Origin: an uncultured Clostridia bacterium
Lineage (GTDB): Bacteria > Bacillota > Clostridia > Christensenellales > Aristaeellaceae
Assembly (NCBI GenBank): GCA_946538975.1
Contig: CAMNHF010000011.1
Location: 1 to 37,381, forward strand
Direction of reading: 5' to 3'
Length of the DNA: 37,381 nt
Below, piece after piece: positions 1 to 7,728 of this stretch. The notes under the pieces are model-generated. The model saw only the letters and a list, made by a program, of their open reading frames with translations, was not told the origin of the DNA and did no database searches. The position numbers were made by a program, and so were the translations under genes. The number at the start of each line of letters is the position of its first letter. Within the stretch, counting starts at the first letter, position 1.

Positions 1-950
1 GCGTCGGCGGGCTGGGGCAGCACGGCGAAGCCGATGTTGTTGAACTTCTCCTCGTTGGTGTCCTTCAGAACCTGCCAGATGTAGGCTTCGTCCCAGTTGC
101 CGCCGATCATGGCCGCGGCGTCGCCGGAGATGAAGTACTCACGAGCATCCTCGTTGGTGACCACGTTGAAGTCGTCGTTGAAGATCTTGGTCTCGGTGAA
201 GAGGTGCTTGGTCTCCTTCAGGGCCGCCACAAAGGGCTCGTCCGTGAAGGCCGCGCCGCCCTTGGCGATCAGGCTGGCGAACCAGTCGGGACCGGTGTAA
301 CGGTTGCCCAGGGTGGAGATGAAGTCAGAGTTCATCTGCCACTTGCCGCCGTTGCCGAAGGCGATGGCGTCAATGCCCTTGCCGGAGAAATACTCGGCAG
401 CCTGCTCGACTTCCTCCCAGGTGCCCGGGAAGGTCTCGAAGCCGGCCTCGGCCCACATCGCCTTGTCATAGATGACCACGGTGCAGGTGCCGCCCGTCAG
501 CACCGGATAGCCGTAGATCTTGCCATTCACGGTGAAGGGGGTGAAGTAGGCGGTGTTGTAGTCCGCATAATAGGGGGACGCCTTGATGATGTCGGTCAGA
601 TCCAGCGCGTTCTTGTCCGCCCAGGCAATGGTGTTCATGCCCTGCAGCAGATACACATCCGGCAGGTCCTCGGCGCTGGCGTACTGCGCGATCGTGGTCT
701 TGTACTCGGCGTTGGCCAGCACGTTCTCTTCCAGGGTGATGTCCAGGTGCGCAGCCTTCCAGGCCGCCAAGGTGGTGCGGAAGCCGTCGGAGCCGCCGTT
801 GCCCTCGGACTCCTCGGAGGTCGAGAAGTGCATGAGCTTCGGCGTGCCCTTGTAGGCCAGCTCAGTGGCGGCCACAGGGGTCGCAGCGAACGCAGCGACA
901 CTGGTCAGCACCAGCGCCAGGGTCAGAAGCACAGCTGTGAGCTTCTTCAT
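1..950 (-). CDS. Extracellular solute-binding protein, family 1 (sugar ABC transporter), C-terminus outside window
   Basis: Periplasmic-type binding component of a carbohydrate ABC importer. About 316 residues are present and the gene runs off the left edge, so the C-terminal lobe is missing. Residues 1-23 form a Sec signal peptide (MKKLTAVLLTLALVLTS...AFA). The mature part has the family 1 pattern: an N-terminal lobe with DVYLLQGMNTIAW, then the hinge segments YGYPVLTGGTCTVVIYDK and WEEVEQAAEYF, typical of maltose/multiple-sugar binding proteins. The start at 950 follows AGGAGGG at a normal distance. There is no lipobox cysteine at the signal peptide end, which is unusual for a Gram-positive binding protein. 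The permease genes are probably beyond position 1. The ligand cannot be told from sequence. Confidence 0.9.
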   Translation of the reverse strand, partial: MKKLTAVLLTLALVLTSVAAFAATPVAATELAYKGTPKLMHFSTSEESEGNGGSDGFRTTLAAWKAAHLDITLEENVLANAEYKTTIAQYASAEDLPDVYLLQGMNTIAWADKNALDLTDIIKASPYYADYNTAYFTPFTVNGKIYGYPVLTGGTCTVVIYDKAMWAEAGFETFPGTWEEVEQAAEYFSGKGIDAIAFGNGGKWQMNSDFISTLGNRYTGPDWFASLIAKGGAAFTDEPFVAALKETKHLFTETKIFNDDFNVVTNEDAREYFISGDAAAMIGGNWDEAYIWQVLKDTNEEKFNNIGFAVLPQPAD

Positions 951-1098
951 GAGAAGATCCCTCCTGTTTTTTTGCTTCCCGCAATGCGGGTGTATTTTCT
1001 CAGACGCCTGCGCGTCGAAGAAACCAGACAACACGGGGACGTTCCTCTCCCGGATCCCTGCCGGAGCCGCCGCAGCATCCCGCCGGGAGGCCGTTATC

Positions 1099-1133
1099 AA
1101 AAAAAGAAGGACACAGCCGGGCTGCATCCTTCT
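1099..1133 (-). terminator. Rho-independent terminator of the flavoprotein reductase gene
   Basis: On the minus strand a stem AGAAGGA...TCCTTCT (1127-1133 with 1105-1111) with an inner CAGCC/GGCTG extension is followed by a run of seven T. It lies about 45 bases after the stop of the gene at 1177-3219, and separates that gene from the solute-binding protein gene. Confidence 0.9.
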
Positions 1134-1176
1134 GATTCGGTCTTTCCTTTTCGACGGCTCAGGGCCGCCGCCTGTC

Positions 1177-3219
1177 TCACTTCACATAGTCCATCGCGCT
1201 CTGCGCGGCGATCCGGCCGAAGATCACGATGTCCGCGACCGCGTTGCCGCCCAGGCGGTTGCCGCCGTGGACGCCGCCGGTCACCTCGCCCGCGGCGAAG
1301 AGGCCGGGGATCGGCTGCCCCTCGGTGCTGATGACCTGCGCCGCCGTGTTGATCTTCACGCCGCCCATCGTGTGATGGATGCCGGGCGCGATCTGGATCG
1401 CGTAGTAGGGCGGGGTGCTCAGGTCGTTTTCCATGCCGGTGGTGCGGCCGAAGGCGGTGTCATTCTGGTTCTTCACGCACTCGTTCCAGTCCGCGAGGGT
1501 CTGCGTCAGCACGGCGGGGTCGATGTGCAGCTTCTCCGCCAGCTCCCCGATCGTATCCGCCTGCACGGTCAGGCCGTTGGTGACGTACTTCTCAATGGCC
1601 TTCAGGTTGTCCCGCAGATGCTGGTCGAACAGGATGTAGGCGTAGCAGCCCTCCTGCTCCAGCTCGGCCGCGGACACGGCGTCGCGGGTGAGCAGCTCGT
1701 TGACAAAGCGGTGGCCGCTCTGGTTGACCAGGATCGCGCCGTCGCCGCGCACGGACTCGGTGATGAGCATCGAGGTGGTCTGCTCCACCGTGGGGTGCAG
1801 CTGAATCTGCTCAATGTCCACCAGGGCCGCGCCGACCGCCTGGGCCATCACGATGCCGTCGCCGGTCGCGCCGGGGGCATTGGTGGTCACCGTGCCCTTC
1901 AGATCGGGGCGGTACTGGGTGTACATGTCCTCATTCGCGCCGAAGCCGCCGGTGGCCAGGATGACGGCCTTCGCGTTGATGGTGTAGTTCGCGTCCGGAC
2001 CCTCAGCCTTCACGCCGGCGACCGCGCCGTCCTTCATGATGAGCTCGGTGGCCCGGGTGTTCAGCATCACGCTGACGCCCATCTCGTTCAGCTTCGCGTA
2101 GAACTTATCCACCAGATAGTTGCCCACGGCGCTGCCGTCGGCGGGCGCATGAATGCGGTTGGTGGAGGCACCGCCGGAGAAGGAGATCTTCGGCAGATCC
2201 GCGCCGATGGTGTCCAGCCAGTCGATGGCGGCGGCGGAGTTCTCCGCCAGGGTGCGCACCAGCTCGGGGTCGTTGATGTCGTGGCCGCCCTTCATCGTGT
2301 CCTGATAGAACAGCTCCACGGAGTCCTCAATGCCCTGTTCCTTCTGATAATGGGTCTCCGCGGCGTTCATGCCGCCGGTGGCCTTGGTGGTGTTGCCGCC
2401 CACGTAGGGCATCTTCTCCAGAATGATGAAGTCCACGCCGGCCTGCTTCAGCATGATCGCGGCCGCCATGCCCGCGCCGCCCGCGCCGACGATGACGACG
2501 CCGGTGTCGAGGGTCTTCTCCTCCCTGACCGTCTCCTCGGCCGTGTCCAACCGGTTCGCGTCCAGCACGGCGATGTCCGCGCCGGCCGCCTTGAGGGCCT
2601 CGGTCGCGGCGCTGATGATCGCGGTGCTGGTCACCGTCGCGCCGGACACGCCGTCCACATTCGGCGTGCGGGCGCTCTTGATCGCGTCATCCATCGTGTC
2701 GACAGCCACGCCGCCCAGGGCGGGGGTCTCGTCCGGGCCTTCGATGGCGATGCTCAGGATCTCGTCCTCGTCCACGGTCAGCGTGACCTTCACCGGGCCG
2801 CCGAAGCCCTGGGCCTCCGCCTCGTAGGTGCCGGGCGTGAACAGCAGCTTGCCGGCCCTCGCGTCCAGCACGGCGATGTCCGCGCCCGCGGACTCCAGCG
2901 CGGTCGTCGCGGCGTCGATGATCGCGGCGCTGGTCACCGTCGCGCCGGACACGCCGTCCACATGGGGCGTCTGGGCCGCCATGATCGCGTCGTCCATCGT
3001 GTCCACGGCCACGCCGCCCAGGGTGGGCGTCTCCGCCGGGCCCTCGATGACCACGGCGAGGATCTTGTTCTCGTCCACGACCACGGTGACCTTCACGGCG
3101 CCGCCGAAGCCCTGAGCCTCCGCTTCGTACACGCCGGGCGTGAACAGCGCGTCCTCCGCCCAGGCCGCGGAAGACACGAGCAGCAGCAGAGAAAGCACCA
3201 GACAGAGCAGTCTCTTCAT
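1177..3219 (-). CDS. Secreted FAD-dependent reductase with two tandem FMN-binding domains (fumarate reductase/UrdA-like)
   Basis: 680 residues. A Sec signal peptide (1-21, ending SSAAWA) is followed by two FMN_bind domains (about 25-125 and 126-226) and an FAD_binding_2 flavoprotein reductase domain (about 230-680). Each FMN domain carries DGVSGAT, the motif in which ApbE attaches FMN covalently to threonine (T94 and T195). The FAD domain shows the VIVGAGGAGMAAA dinucleotide fold and the C-terminal GGNRLGGNA typical of fumarate reductase flavocytochrome c and urocanate reductase relatives. In this family electrons pass through FMN to FAD and reduce an enoate such as fumarate, urocanate or cinnamate outside the membrane. 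The substrate is not predictable here. The start at 3219 is chosen because GGAGGAG lies 6 bases upstream and the signal peptide begins there. The two FMN domains are about 80% alike, suggesting a fairly recent 303-bp duplication. No apbE is in the window. Confidence 0.93.
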   Translation of the reverse strand: MKRLLCLVLSLLLLVSSAAWAEDALFTPGVYEAEAQGFGGAVKVTVVVDENKILAVVIEGPAETPTLGGVAVDTMDDAIMAAQTPHVDGVSGATVTSAAIIDAATTALESAGADIAVLDARAGKLLFTPGTYEAEAQGFGGPVKVTLTVDEDEILSIAIEGPDETPALGGVAVDTMDDAIKSARTPNVDGVSGATVTSTAIISAATEALKAAGADIAVLDANRLDTAEETVREEKTLDTGVVIVGAGGAGMAAAIMLKQAGVDFIILEKMPYVGGNTTKATGGMNAAETHYQKEQGIEDSVELFYQDTMKGGHDINDPELVRTLAENSAAAIDWLDTIGADLPKISFSGGASTNRIHAPADGSAVGNYLVDKFYAKLNEMGVSVMLNTRATELIMKDGAVAGVKAEGPDANYTINAKAVILATGGFGANEDMYTQYRPDLKGTVTTNAPGATGDGIVMAQAVGAALVDIEQIQLHPTVEQTTSMLITESVRGDGAILVNQSGHRFVNELLTRDAVSAAELEQEGCYAYILFDQHLRDNLKAIEKYVTNGLTVQADTIGELAEKLHIDPAVLTQTLADWNECVKNQNDTAFGRTTGMENDLSTPPYYAIQIAPGIHHTMGGVKINTAAQVISTEGQPIPGLFAAGEVTGGVHGGNRLGGNAVADIVIFGRIAAQSAMDYVK

Positions 3220-3233
3220 GGCAGTCTCCTCCT

Positions 3234-3248
3234 CCAATTGTCCAATTG
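3234..3248. repeat. Tandem CCAATTG repeats in the leader of the reductase gene
   Basis: Two copies of CCAATTG abut (3234-3240 and 3242-3248), with a third CCAATTG at 3286-3291 overlapping the -10 box. Their place between promoter and start codon would suit an operator, but no matching regulator is known from this window. Confidence 0.35.
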
Positions 3249-3287
3249 TTATGGGGTGTGAGTGATATTCCCCCATGATTCATTCCA

Positions 3288-3316
3288 ATTGTAACATATG
3301 GGATCAGAACTGTCAA
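3288..3316 (-). promoter_or_regulatory. Sigma-A promoter of the flavoprotein reductase gene
   Basis: On the minus strand a perfect -35 TTGACA (3316-3311) is followed after exactly 17 bases by TACAAT (3293-3288), preceded by TGT as an extended -10. It points to the start at 3219. Confidence 0.88.
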
Positions 3317-3354
3317 CGGACCGCGGGAAGGGCTCCGGCGGGCCCTGCGCAGGC

Positions 3355-3392
3355 AAAAAGCGGAATGTCCCTTTTCGGAGGGCGCATTCCGC
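3355..3392 (-). terminator. Terminator of the GH43 gene
   Basis: Minus-strand stem GCGGAATG/CATTCCGC (3392-3385 with 3367-3360) with an inner CCCTCCGAAAAGGG hairpin and a following T run. It lies 25 bases past the stop at 3418 and just upstream of the next gene's -35 box. Confidence 0.9.
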
Positions 3393-3417
3393 CTCTGTAT
3401 TCCCGCTGAGCGTCCGC

Positions 3418-4857
3418 TCAGGTCCCCTTGTGGAGGGTGAAGGCCAGAAAGTCCACCGCCCCGGCGCCCCGATAGCGGAAGTAGAGCGCATGGACGCCCT
3501 CCGCCAGGGCCAGCGGGCAGACCGCGGACACATCGGCCGTCAGCGGCAGGCTGCACAGGATCTGCGCGAAGTCCGGCGCCGCGGAGACCTCCATCACGCC
3601 GCCGCGCTCGCCCCGGGTCTCCACCGACAGGCCGGTGCCCGCCTCAATGCAGAAGTACTTGAAGCCCGCCGTCGCGCCGTCCCGCATGTTGGCGATGTAC
3701 TGGTCGCCGCTGCCCTCCCGGTCGCCGCCGGTCTGGGTGAAATAGGGATGCTCCCGGAACAGCGCCTTCCGCCGGGGCGCGTCGTAGCGGCCGGTCGCGT
3801 GGCCCTTCGCCCACAGATTGCAGGCGATCCGCGCCTCGTAGCGCCCCTCGCCGCGCAGGGGGCCGCCGTTCAGGCCGCAGGAGGTCACCTCCGCCTGGCG
3901 GAAGCCGCCGTCCGCCGTGCGCTCCAGCTTCTCCGCGCAGGCCTGGCGGGCATAGGAGGAGCGGTTGGTCTGCCGGTGATAGAAGATGTACCAGTCCTCG
4001 CCGATGTTCAGCAGGCCGCCGTGGGTGTTGCCCAGGTAGTTGGCCGCGTGCGCCTCGTCGGTGCGGCCGTCCAGGAACAGATCGCCCAGATCCACCAGCA
4101 CCCCGCCGTAGGTGAAGCCGCCGTCCGGCCGGTCGCTCATGGCGTAGCACAGGTCGTGATTGTGCTCGGAGGAGTAGACAAAGCAGTACCTGCCGTCCAC
4201 CTTCCGGATGGAGGAGGCCTCGAAGAAGGCGTGCGGGAAGGCGCCCGGCCTGCCCTTCGTGGGGAAGAGCACCTTCGGCTCTGTCCGGATCGTCACCATG
4301 TCCGGCTCCAGCTCCATCACCACGCCGCCGTCGTTGCGCAGATTGTGCCAGCGGGAGGCCGCGAAGGGCACCTTGGTGGCGAAGCCGGAATACAGCCACA
4401 CGCGGCCGTCGTCATCGGTCAGCACGCCGGGATCGAAGGGGAACTGCTCCCCGCTCTTCTTGCCCCAGACCCTGCCGTCCCGGTGGTGCACCTTGCCGTA
4501 GAACTCGTACTGCCCCGCGGGCGTGTCGCAGACCGCGACGCCCATCTCCCCCAGAAAGTCGAAGCAGTAATACAGGTAGTACCGCCCGTCCGGCCCCCGC
4601 GTCACGTCCGGCGCGTAGAGCGAGCGCACGCCGAGGCGGTTGCCCGGATCCTGCCGGCGGCGGTAGATGACGCCCTCGCAGCGCCAGTCGCGCAGATTGT
4701 CCACCGGCGCGGACCAGCACACATAGTCGTTCACGCAGAAGATCGGCGCGCCGAAGGCATCATGGGAGCCATAGACATATACCCGGTCTCCGAACACATG
4801 GGGCTCCCCGTCCGGGACGTACTCCCAGCTGGGCAGATAGGGATTGAAGGCCTGCAT
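3418..4857 (-). CDS. Glycoside hydrolase family 43 with C-terminal CBM6-like module
   Basis: 479 residues and no signal peptide, so it probably acts in the cytoplasm on imported arabinoxylan-type oligosaccharides. The five-bladed GH43 beta-propeller spans about 1-310. Candidate catalytic residues by family pattern are D16 (YVPDGEPHVFGD, general base), D142 (FDPG, pKa modulator) and E213 (FFEASS, proton donor); SLYAPDV near 80-85 is also a family motif. The last 130 residues resemble a CBM6-like beta-sandwich ending YFRYRGAGAVDFLAF. The start at 4857 is chosen because GAAAGGAG precedes it by about 10 bases; an upstream ATG at 4884 lacks a ribosome site. Activity could be arabinofuranosidase or xylosidase. 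The divergent control region with repeats (4891-4965) may control it. Confidence 0.9.
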   Translation of the reverse strand: MQAFNPYLPSWEYVPDGEPHVFGDRVYVYGSHDAFGAPIFCVNDYVCWSAPVDNLRDWRCEGVIYRRRQDPGNRLGVRSLYAPDVTRGPDGRYYLYYCFDFLGEMGVAVCDTPAGQYEFYGKVHHRDGRVWGKKSGEQFPFDPGVLTDDDGRVWLYSGFATKVPFAASRWHNLRNDGGVVMELEPDMVTIRTEPKVLFPTKGRPGAFPHAFFEASSIRKVDGRYCFVYSSEHNHDLCYAMSDRPDGGFTYGGVLVDLGDLFLDGRTDEAHAANYLGNTHGGLLNIGEDWYIFYHRQTNRSSYARQACAEKLERTADGGFRQAEVTSCGLNGGPLRGEGRYEARIACNLWAKGHATGRYDAPRRKALFREHPYFTQTGGDREGSGDQYIANMRDGATAGFKYFCIEAGTGLSVETRGERGGVMEVSAAPDFAQILCSLPLTADVSAVCPLALAEGVHALYFRYRGAGAVDFLAFTLHKGT

Positions 4858-4890
4858 GAGACTGCATCTCCTTTCGCAGCACACGGATTT

Positions 4891-4965
4891 TGATGAAAGG
4901 ATTGATGAAAGGGTTTATGAAAGAATTTCGATGCGCGGCGGCCCTTCTCCTTTTGCTTTCATAAA
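4891..4965. repeat. Three 12-bp tandem repeats plus inverted repeat in a divergent control region
   Basis: TGATGAAAGGAT, TGATGAAAGGGT and TTATGAAAGAAT lie head to tail at 4891-4926. The third copy's TTTATGAAAG (4914-4923) has a perfect inverted partner CTTTCATAAA at 4956-4965. The stretch lies between the divergent GH43 and glycerate kinase genes and looks like operator DNA, for example for an AraC- or LacI-type regulator encoded elsewhere. Confidence 0.5.
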
Positions 4966-5107
4966 TAATCTCATGCGGCCGCGCAAAGCAGGGCCTGCGG
5001 CTTCCGCGGCGAATCTCTTTCCGAGGAAATTCATCGGGAAAAATCATCGGCAGAATCATTCTGATGCAAATGCGATGCGGCTCACATGCCGGAGGGAGGC
5101 TTGCTTC

Positions 5108-6340
5108 ATGAACGACGTGCTGCGCAGGGACGCGGAGGCCATTCTCCGCCGGGCGATCGACGCGGCAGCGCCCGGCCGCGCGGTTGCGCAGGCTCTTTCA
5201 GGGCGTGTTTTCCCCGGGCGGGTCTTTCTCGCGGCGGTGGGCAAGGCGGCCTGGCCCATGGCCGACGCGGCGGCCCGGACGCTGGGCGGGGCGCTCACCC
5301 GCGGCGTTGTGGTGACCAAATACGGCCACAGGGAGGGGGAGATCCCGCGCGTCGCCTGCTATGAGGGCGGCCATCCCCTGCCCGACGCCCGGGGCCTCGC
5401 CGGCACGCGGGCCATCCTGGACATGACGCGGTCCCTGCAGCCGGAGGACACGGTGCTCTTCCTGCTCTCCGGCGGCGGCAGCGCCCTGTTCGAGCAGCCG
5501 CTGATCCCCCTGGACGAGCTCAGCGCCCTCACCGGGCAGCTGCTGGCGGCAGGCTGCGGCATCACGGAGATCAACACCGTGCGCAAGCGTCTCTCCGCCG
5601 TCAAGGGCGGCAAGTTCGCGCGCTGGTGCGCCCCGGCCCGGGTAGAGACCATCGCCCTCTCCGACGTGCTGGGCGATCCGCCGGACATGATCGCTTCCGG
5701 CCCCACGGTGCCCGACCCCTCCACCTGCGCGCAGGCCCTGGACGTGGTGCGCCGCTTTCACATCGCGCTGAGCCCCGCCGCCCGGCGCTGCCTCATGGAG
5801 GAAACGCCCAAAGCCCTGCCAGACACGGTCTTCCGCGTCGTCGGCAATGTCAGCACGCTGTGCGGCGCGGCGGCGGAGGGCTGCCGGGCGCTGGGCTATG
5901 CGCCGCTGCTGCTCACGGATCGCCTCTGCTGCGAGGCGCGGGAGGCCGGCAGCTTCCTGGCCGCCATTCTGCGGAGCCATGCCGCCGACGGCCGCGATCT
6001 GGCCTTCCTCGCCGGCGGGGAGACCGTGGTGCACCTGTCCGGCCACGGGCTGGGCGGCCGGAATCAGGAGATGGCGCTGGCCGCGGCGCCGCATTTGGCG
6101 GGGCTGTCCAACGCGGCCCTGCTCTGCGCCGGCTCCGACGGCACCGACGGCCCCACCGACGCGGCCGGCGGCTATGCGGACGGCGGCACCTGGGACGCGC
6201 TGCAGGAAAAGGGCGTCTCCTGGGCCGCCGCGATGGAGGAGCACGACGCGTACCACGCCCTGCAGGCCGTGGGCGGGCTGGTCATCACCGGCCCCACCGG
6301 CACCAACGTGAACGATCTGGCCCTGGGCCTGATTCACTGA
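5108..6340 (+). CDS. Glycerate 2-kinase, GckA/TtuD (MOFRL) type
   Basis: 410 residues. The enzyme phosphorylates D-glycerate to 2-phosphoglycerate with ATP, feeding glycolysis from hydroxypyruvate, tartronate or sugar-acid breakdown. Family signs are GHPLPDARGLAGT, the nucleotide-binding LLSGGGSALFEQPL, NTVRKRLSAVKGGKFA, and the C-terminal MOFRL part with GTDGPTDAAGGYAD. Length fits the family (about 410-450). The start at 5108 follows GGAGGGAGG; a longer reading upstream to 4844 crosses the repeat-rich intergenic region and lacks a ribosome site. No tartronate semialdehyde or hydroxypyruvate enzyme lies next to it, so the source of glycerate is unknown. Its divergent neighbour is the GH43 gene. 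Confidence 0.93.
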   Translation: MNDVLRRDAEAILRRAIDAAAPGRAVAQALSGRVFPGRVFLAAVGKAAWPMADAAARTLGGALTRGVVVTKYGHREGEIPRVACYEGGHPLPDARGLAGTRAILDMTRSLQPEDTVLFLLSGGGSALFEQPLIPLDELSALTGQLLAAGCGITEINTVRKRLSAVKGGKFARWCAPARVETIALSDVLGDPPDMIASGPTVPDPSTCAQALDVVRRFHIALSPAARRCLMEETPKALPDTVFRVVGNVSTLCGAAAEGCRALGYAPLLLTDRLCCEAREAGSFLAAILRSHAADGRDLAFLAGGETVVHLSGHGLGGRNQEMALAAAPHLAGLSNAALLCAGSDGTDGPTDAAGGYADGGTWDALQEKGVSWAAAMEEHDAYHALQAVGGLVITGPTGTNVNDLALGLIH

Positions 6341-6396
6341 AAAAGCGGCGGCACCGCGCGCGGAAAGATCCCCTCCGCGCTGTCGGCGCCGCCGCT
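6340..6396 (-). terminator. Terminator of the gene at 6407-7060
   Basis: Minus-strand stem AGCGGCGGC/GCCGCCGCT (6396-6388 with 6352-6344) followed by five T. It lies in the convergent gap and overlaps the last base of the glycerate kinase stop codon. Confidence 0.85.
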
Positions 6397-6406
6397 GCGG
6401 TCTGTG

Positions 6407-7060
6407 TCAATTGTCCGCAAGCCCTTCCTTGAAGTGCGCGTCCATCTCGTCGAAGGCCGCGGGGTCCTCCGGCAGGGGCGCATAGGTCTTCTCCCAGAGG
6501 ATCACCTGCTCTCCTTCCGCCGCGGCCTCCCGCACGGTGACGTGCAGCCGGTCCAGGTGCACCGTCGTGGTCATGGTATCGCCCTCCCACAGCGTCACGG
6601 TCTCCTCCTCGGACGTCATCGTGCGCACCGTCTTGAGCACATTGCCGTCCCAGCGGCAGATCTGCGCGTGGAACAGCATGCCCGCATTGCCATCGTTGCT
6701 CCAGGACACCAGGTACTTCCCGTCCATCAGGCTGTAGTTGATGATGTCGTCCGTCTCGCGCTCCGCATAGACGTACCGGCCGTCCTCCCAGAGGTAGAAC
6801 TCATACCAGGCGTTGGACGCGCCCAGGATCGTGACCACGGCCAGGTCGGGATGGCCGTCGAAGTTGACGTCCGTGCCGGTCTCCACCAGGGCCTCCTCCG
6901 TGCCGGAGGCAAAGAAGATCTCCTGCCCGTTGTCGGCCACATAGCGGTGGATATAGCCGTCCGCCGTGCGCCCGACGATCTCCGCCCCGCCCGCAGCGGG
7001 CAGCAGGGACATGAGCGCCATGAGGGCCGCAAGCAGGCCCGCGGTGAATTTGCGTTTCAT
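6407..7060 (-). CDS. Secreted hypothetical protein with FG-GAP/VCBS-like repeat
   Basis: 217 residues of unknown function. Residues 1-26 are a clear signal peptide (MKRKFTAGLLAALMALMSLL...GGA) with no lipobox. The middle carries TDVNFDGHPDLAVVT, a calcium-loop-like DxNxDGxxDLxV motif as in FG-GAP/VCBS beta-propeller repeats, and the rest is rich in aromatic beta-strand segments (YEFYLWEDGRYVY). A single repeat is too little for a propeller, so this is a lone domain. The start at 7060 begins the signal peptide and has GGAAGGA upstream. It stands divergent from the ECF sigma factor gene with 203 bases between them; I see no firm promoter there. Confidence 0.75.
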   Translation of the reverse strand: MKRKFTAGLLAALMALMSLLPAAGGAEIVGRTADGYIHRYVADNGQEIFFASGTEEALVETGTDVNFDGHPDLAVVTILGASNAWYEFYLWEDGRYVYAERETDDIINYSLMDGKYLVSWSNDGNAGMLFHAQICRWDGNVLKTVRTMTSEEETVTLWEGDTMTTTVHLDRLHVTVREAAAEGEQVILWEKTYAPLPEDPAAFDEMDAHFKEGLADN

Positions 7061-7263
7061 TTGCGATTCCTTCCTTTCCGTCCGCCCCCGGCTGCGCCGC
7101 CGGTCCGGACAGTCATTCAACGGAGGGCGCGGCGGTTTTCTTGCAGCCCACGGTTTTCTTTTTGGGACGGACAGGGCGGCAGAAAACAAAAATGTCCTCC
7201 GCGCGGCACTTTTCCGCCCTCCCGTCCGTATACAGGGTGAAGATCTTCCAAAGGAGGCGTCCG

Positions 7264-7728
7264 ATGGACAAGAGCACCTTTGCGAAACTGTACATGGAGC
7301 AGCTGCCCGGGCTGTACCGGCTGGCGCTCAGCCTGCTCCGTCATGCCCCGGACGCGGAGGACGCCGTGCAGCAGGCCGCCGTCAACGCCTGGCAGGCCCG
7401 GGACAGGCTGCCGCCCGGCGCGGAGCGGGCCTGGCTGGCGCGCATCGTGATCAACGCCTGCCGGGATATTCAGCGCCAGCGGATGCGGACGGTCCCCGGC
7501 GAGCGCCTGCCTGAAAAGCCGGAGGCCGCGCCGGATCCGGACCTGCGGGACGCCCTGGACAGCCTGCCGGAAAAGCTGCGCGTCCCGGTGCTGCTCAAGT
7601 ACATGGAGGGCTGGAGCGAGCGGGAGATCGCCGCGGCTCTGCACGTCACCCTTTACGCCGTGAAATCACGGCTGCGGCGCGGCCGGGCAGCCCTGGCCGA
7701 CGTCCTGCGGGAGGAGGAAACGCCATGA
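7264..7728 (+). CDS. ECF-type RNA polymerase sigma factor
   Basis: 154 residues. Sigma region 2 spans about 5-70 (YRLALSLLRHAPDAEDAVQQA for core and -10 binding), and region 4 spans about 98-150 (LPEKLRVPVLLKYMEGWSEREIAAAL, then VTLYAVKSRLRRGRAAL as the -35 recognition helix). Length is typical of group 4 (SigW/SigM/SigV-like) factors. AAGGAGG precedes the start by 8 bases. Its stop codon overlaps the next start by 4 bases (ATGA), so the two genes are translationally coupled. By the usual rule the next gene is its membrane-bound anti-sigma factor. Confidence 0.92.
   Translation: MDKSTFAKLYMEQLPGLYRLALSLLRHAPDAEDAVQQAAVNAWQARDRLPPGAERAWLARIVINACRDIQRQRMRTVPGERLPEKPEAAPDPDLRDALDSLPEKLRVPVLLKYMEGWSEREIAAALHVTLYAVKSRLRRGRAALADVLREEETP

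Noticed and set aside
865..3261. Long plus-strand open frame of about 800 codons
   Set aside because: It is the antisense shadow of the reductase gene: low-complexity His/Gly/Ala/Val/Arg-rich text without domains, caused by high GC. The same holds for plus-strand frames at 3298-4893, 13045-15129 and 30146-31996.
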